A DNA stretch of 64,000 bases from Oceanirhabdus sp942490885 (GTDB taxonomy: Bacteria > Bacillota > Clostridia > Clostridiales > Clostridiaceae), in assembly GCA_942490885.1 (NCBI GenBank), contig CALNYT010000002.1, forward strand, positions 4,340,001-4,404,000, read 5' to 3'. Position 1 is the stretch's first letter. Each line of letters opens with the position of its first letter. A program made the position numbers and the translations under genes. Under the pieces are notes generated by a model. That model saw nothing but the letters and a program-made list of their open reading frames with translations, was not told the origin of the DNA and made no database searches. Shown one piece after another: positions 63,917-64,000 of the stretch.

Positions 63917-64000
63917 AAACTACTACCCCCGTTCCTCAAAAATCCTTCTTGTTAATTGATCATTCTTATATATATTATACCCCATACAAATATTAAATAA

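Noticed and set aside
1..64000. tRNA, rRNA or riboswitch
   Set aside because: I found no cloverleaf with CCA-type end, rRNA motif or recognisable riboswitch core by reading; a covariance-model search would be decisive.

Overview
The window is very AT-rich, uses strong AGGAGG/GGGGG-type ribosome binding sites, and carries gene families typical of low-GC Firmicutes: viologen-type ABC-2 exporters, an OmpR two-component pair next to an FtsX-type ABC transporter, a DUF896 protein, GGDEF and vWA lipoproteins, and BspA-type leucine-rich repeats. The best fit is a Clostridium or close relative. No rRNA, tRNA or CRISPR array was found. Genes lie overwhelmingly on the minus strand.

Region 1 (1-25.1 kb) looks like ordinary chromosome. 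It holds a polytopic membrane protein cut by the window edge, a membrane diguanylate cyclase, a small DUF896 protein, a vWA lipoprotein, a small lipoprotein, a three-gene ABC-2 exporter, a four-gene response regulator / histidine kinase / ABC ATPase / FtsX permease operon, a MerR-methyltransferase fusion with a textbook 19-bp-spacer MerR promoter, a PepSY-like membrane protein, a patatin remnant, a secreted protein of seven alternating repeats, a beta-lactamase-fold serine hydrolase and a DUF2807 protein.

Region 2 (25.96-51.39 kb) is a mobile island of about 25.4 kb inserted in a mannose-1-phosphate guanylyltransferase (manC-type) gene. The C-terminal part of that gene lies at the left end (25146-25958) and the N-terminal part at the right end (51393-51650). 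Removing the island at a shared GACC rejoins them in frame into about 355 residues. The two ends rebuild a 50-bp attP made of two 21-bp inverted arms (three mismatches) around an 8-bp centre, as expected for the large serine recombinase encoded just inside the left end. The left third is the mobility and replication core: recombinase, a 56-codon upstream ORF, a primase-helicase, a DUF4373 replication protein, an AlpA/Xis-like HTH protein, and a divergent zinc-ribbon/HTH protein. The rest is defence cargo. It contains a six-gene operon joining an ABC-3C system (CTD effector, MC2, two SMC-like ATPases) to a Kir-like K+ channel and a DisA_N diadenylate cyclase, a defence-type reverse transcriptase behind a leader of about 500 nt, a TIR-like SWQSD-family protein, and eleven small genes resembling an immunity array (Imm30-like, DUF6882, NADAR and others).

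The cargo is laid out as cassettes. In the direction of transcription a recurrent header reads: att half-site, short spacer, intrinsic terminator, then an extended -10 promoter of constant design (TTAACA-type -35, 18 bp, TATAAT). Complete or partial headers occur at 40.44-40.51, 42.86-43.01, 44.98-45.13, 51.29-51.40, 52.25-52.32, 62.36-62.38 and 62.58-62.65 kb. Each insulates the upstream cassette and drives the next. I think this header system, and the ABC-3C / channel / cyclase operon inside it, are the parts most likely to be undescribed.

Region 3 (51.65-54.3 kb) is a graveyard: truncated subtilase and M28 peptidase genes, a header fragment and a decayed IS110-family element. Region 4 (54.3-62.2 kb) has a MarR-regulated MFS exporter and a tightly coupled dus / giant LRR / aldo-keto reductase operon. 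Region 5 (62.3-64 kb) returns to cassette-type DNA, with two gene relics, a header without att site, and a split HipA-like kinase pair.
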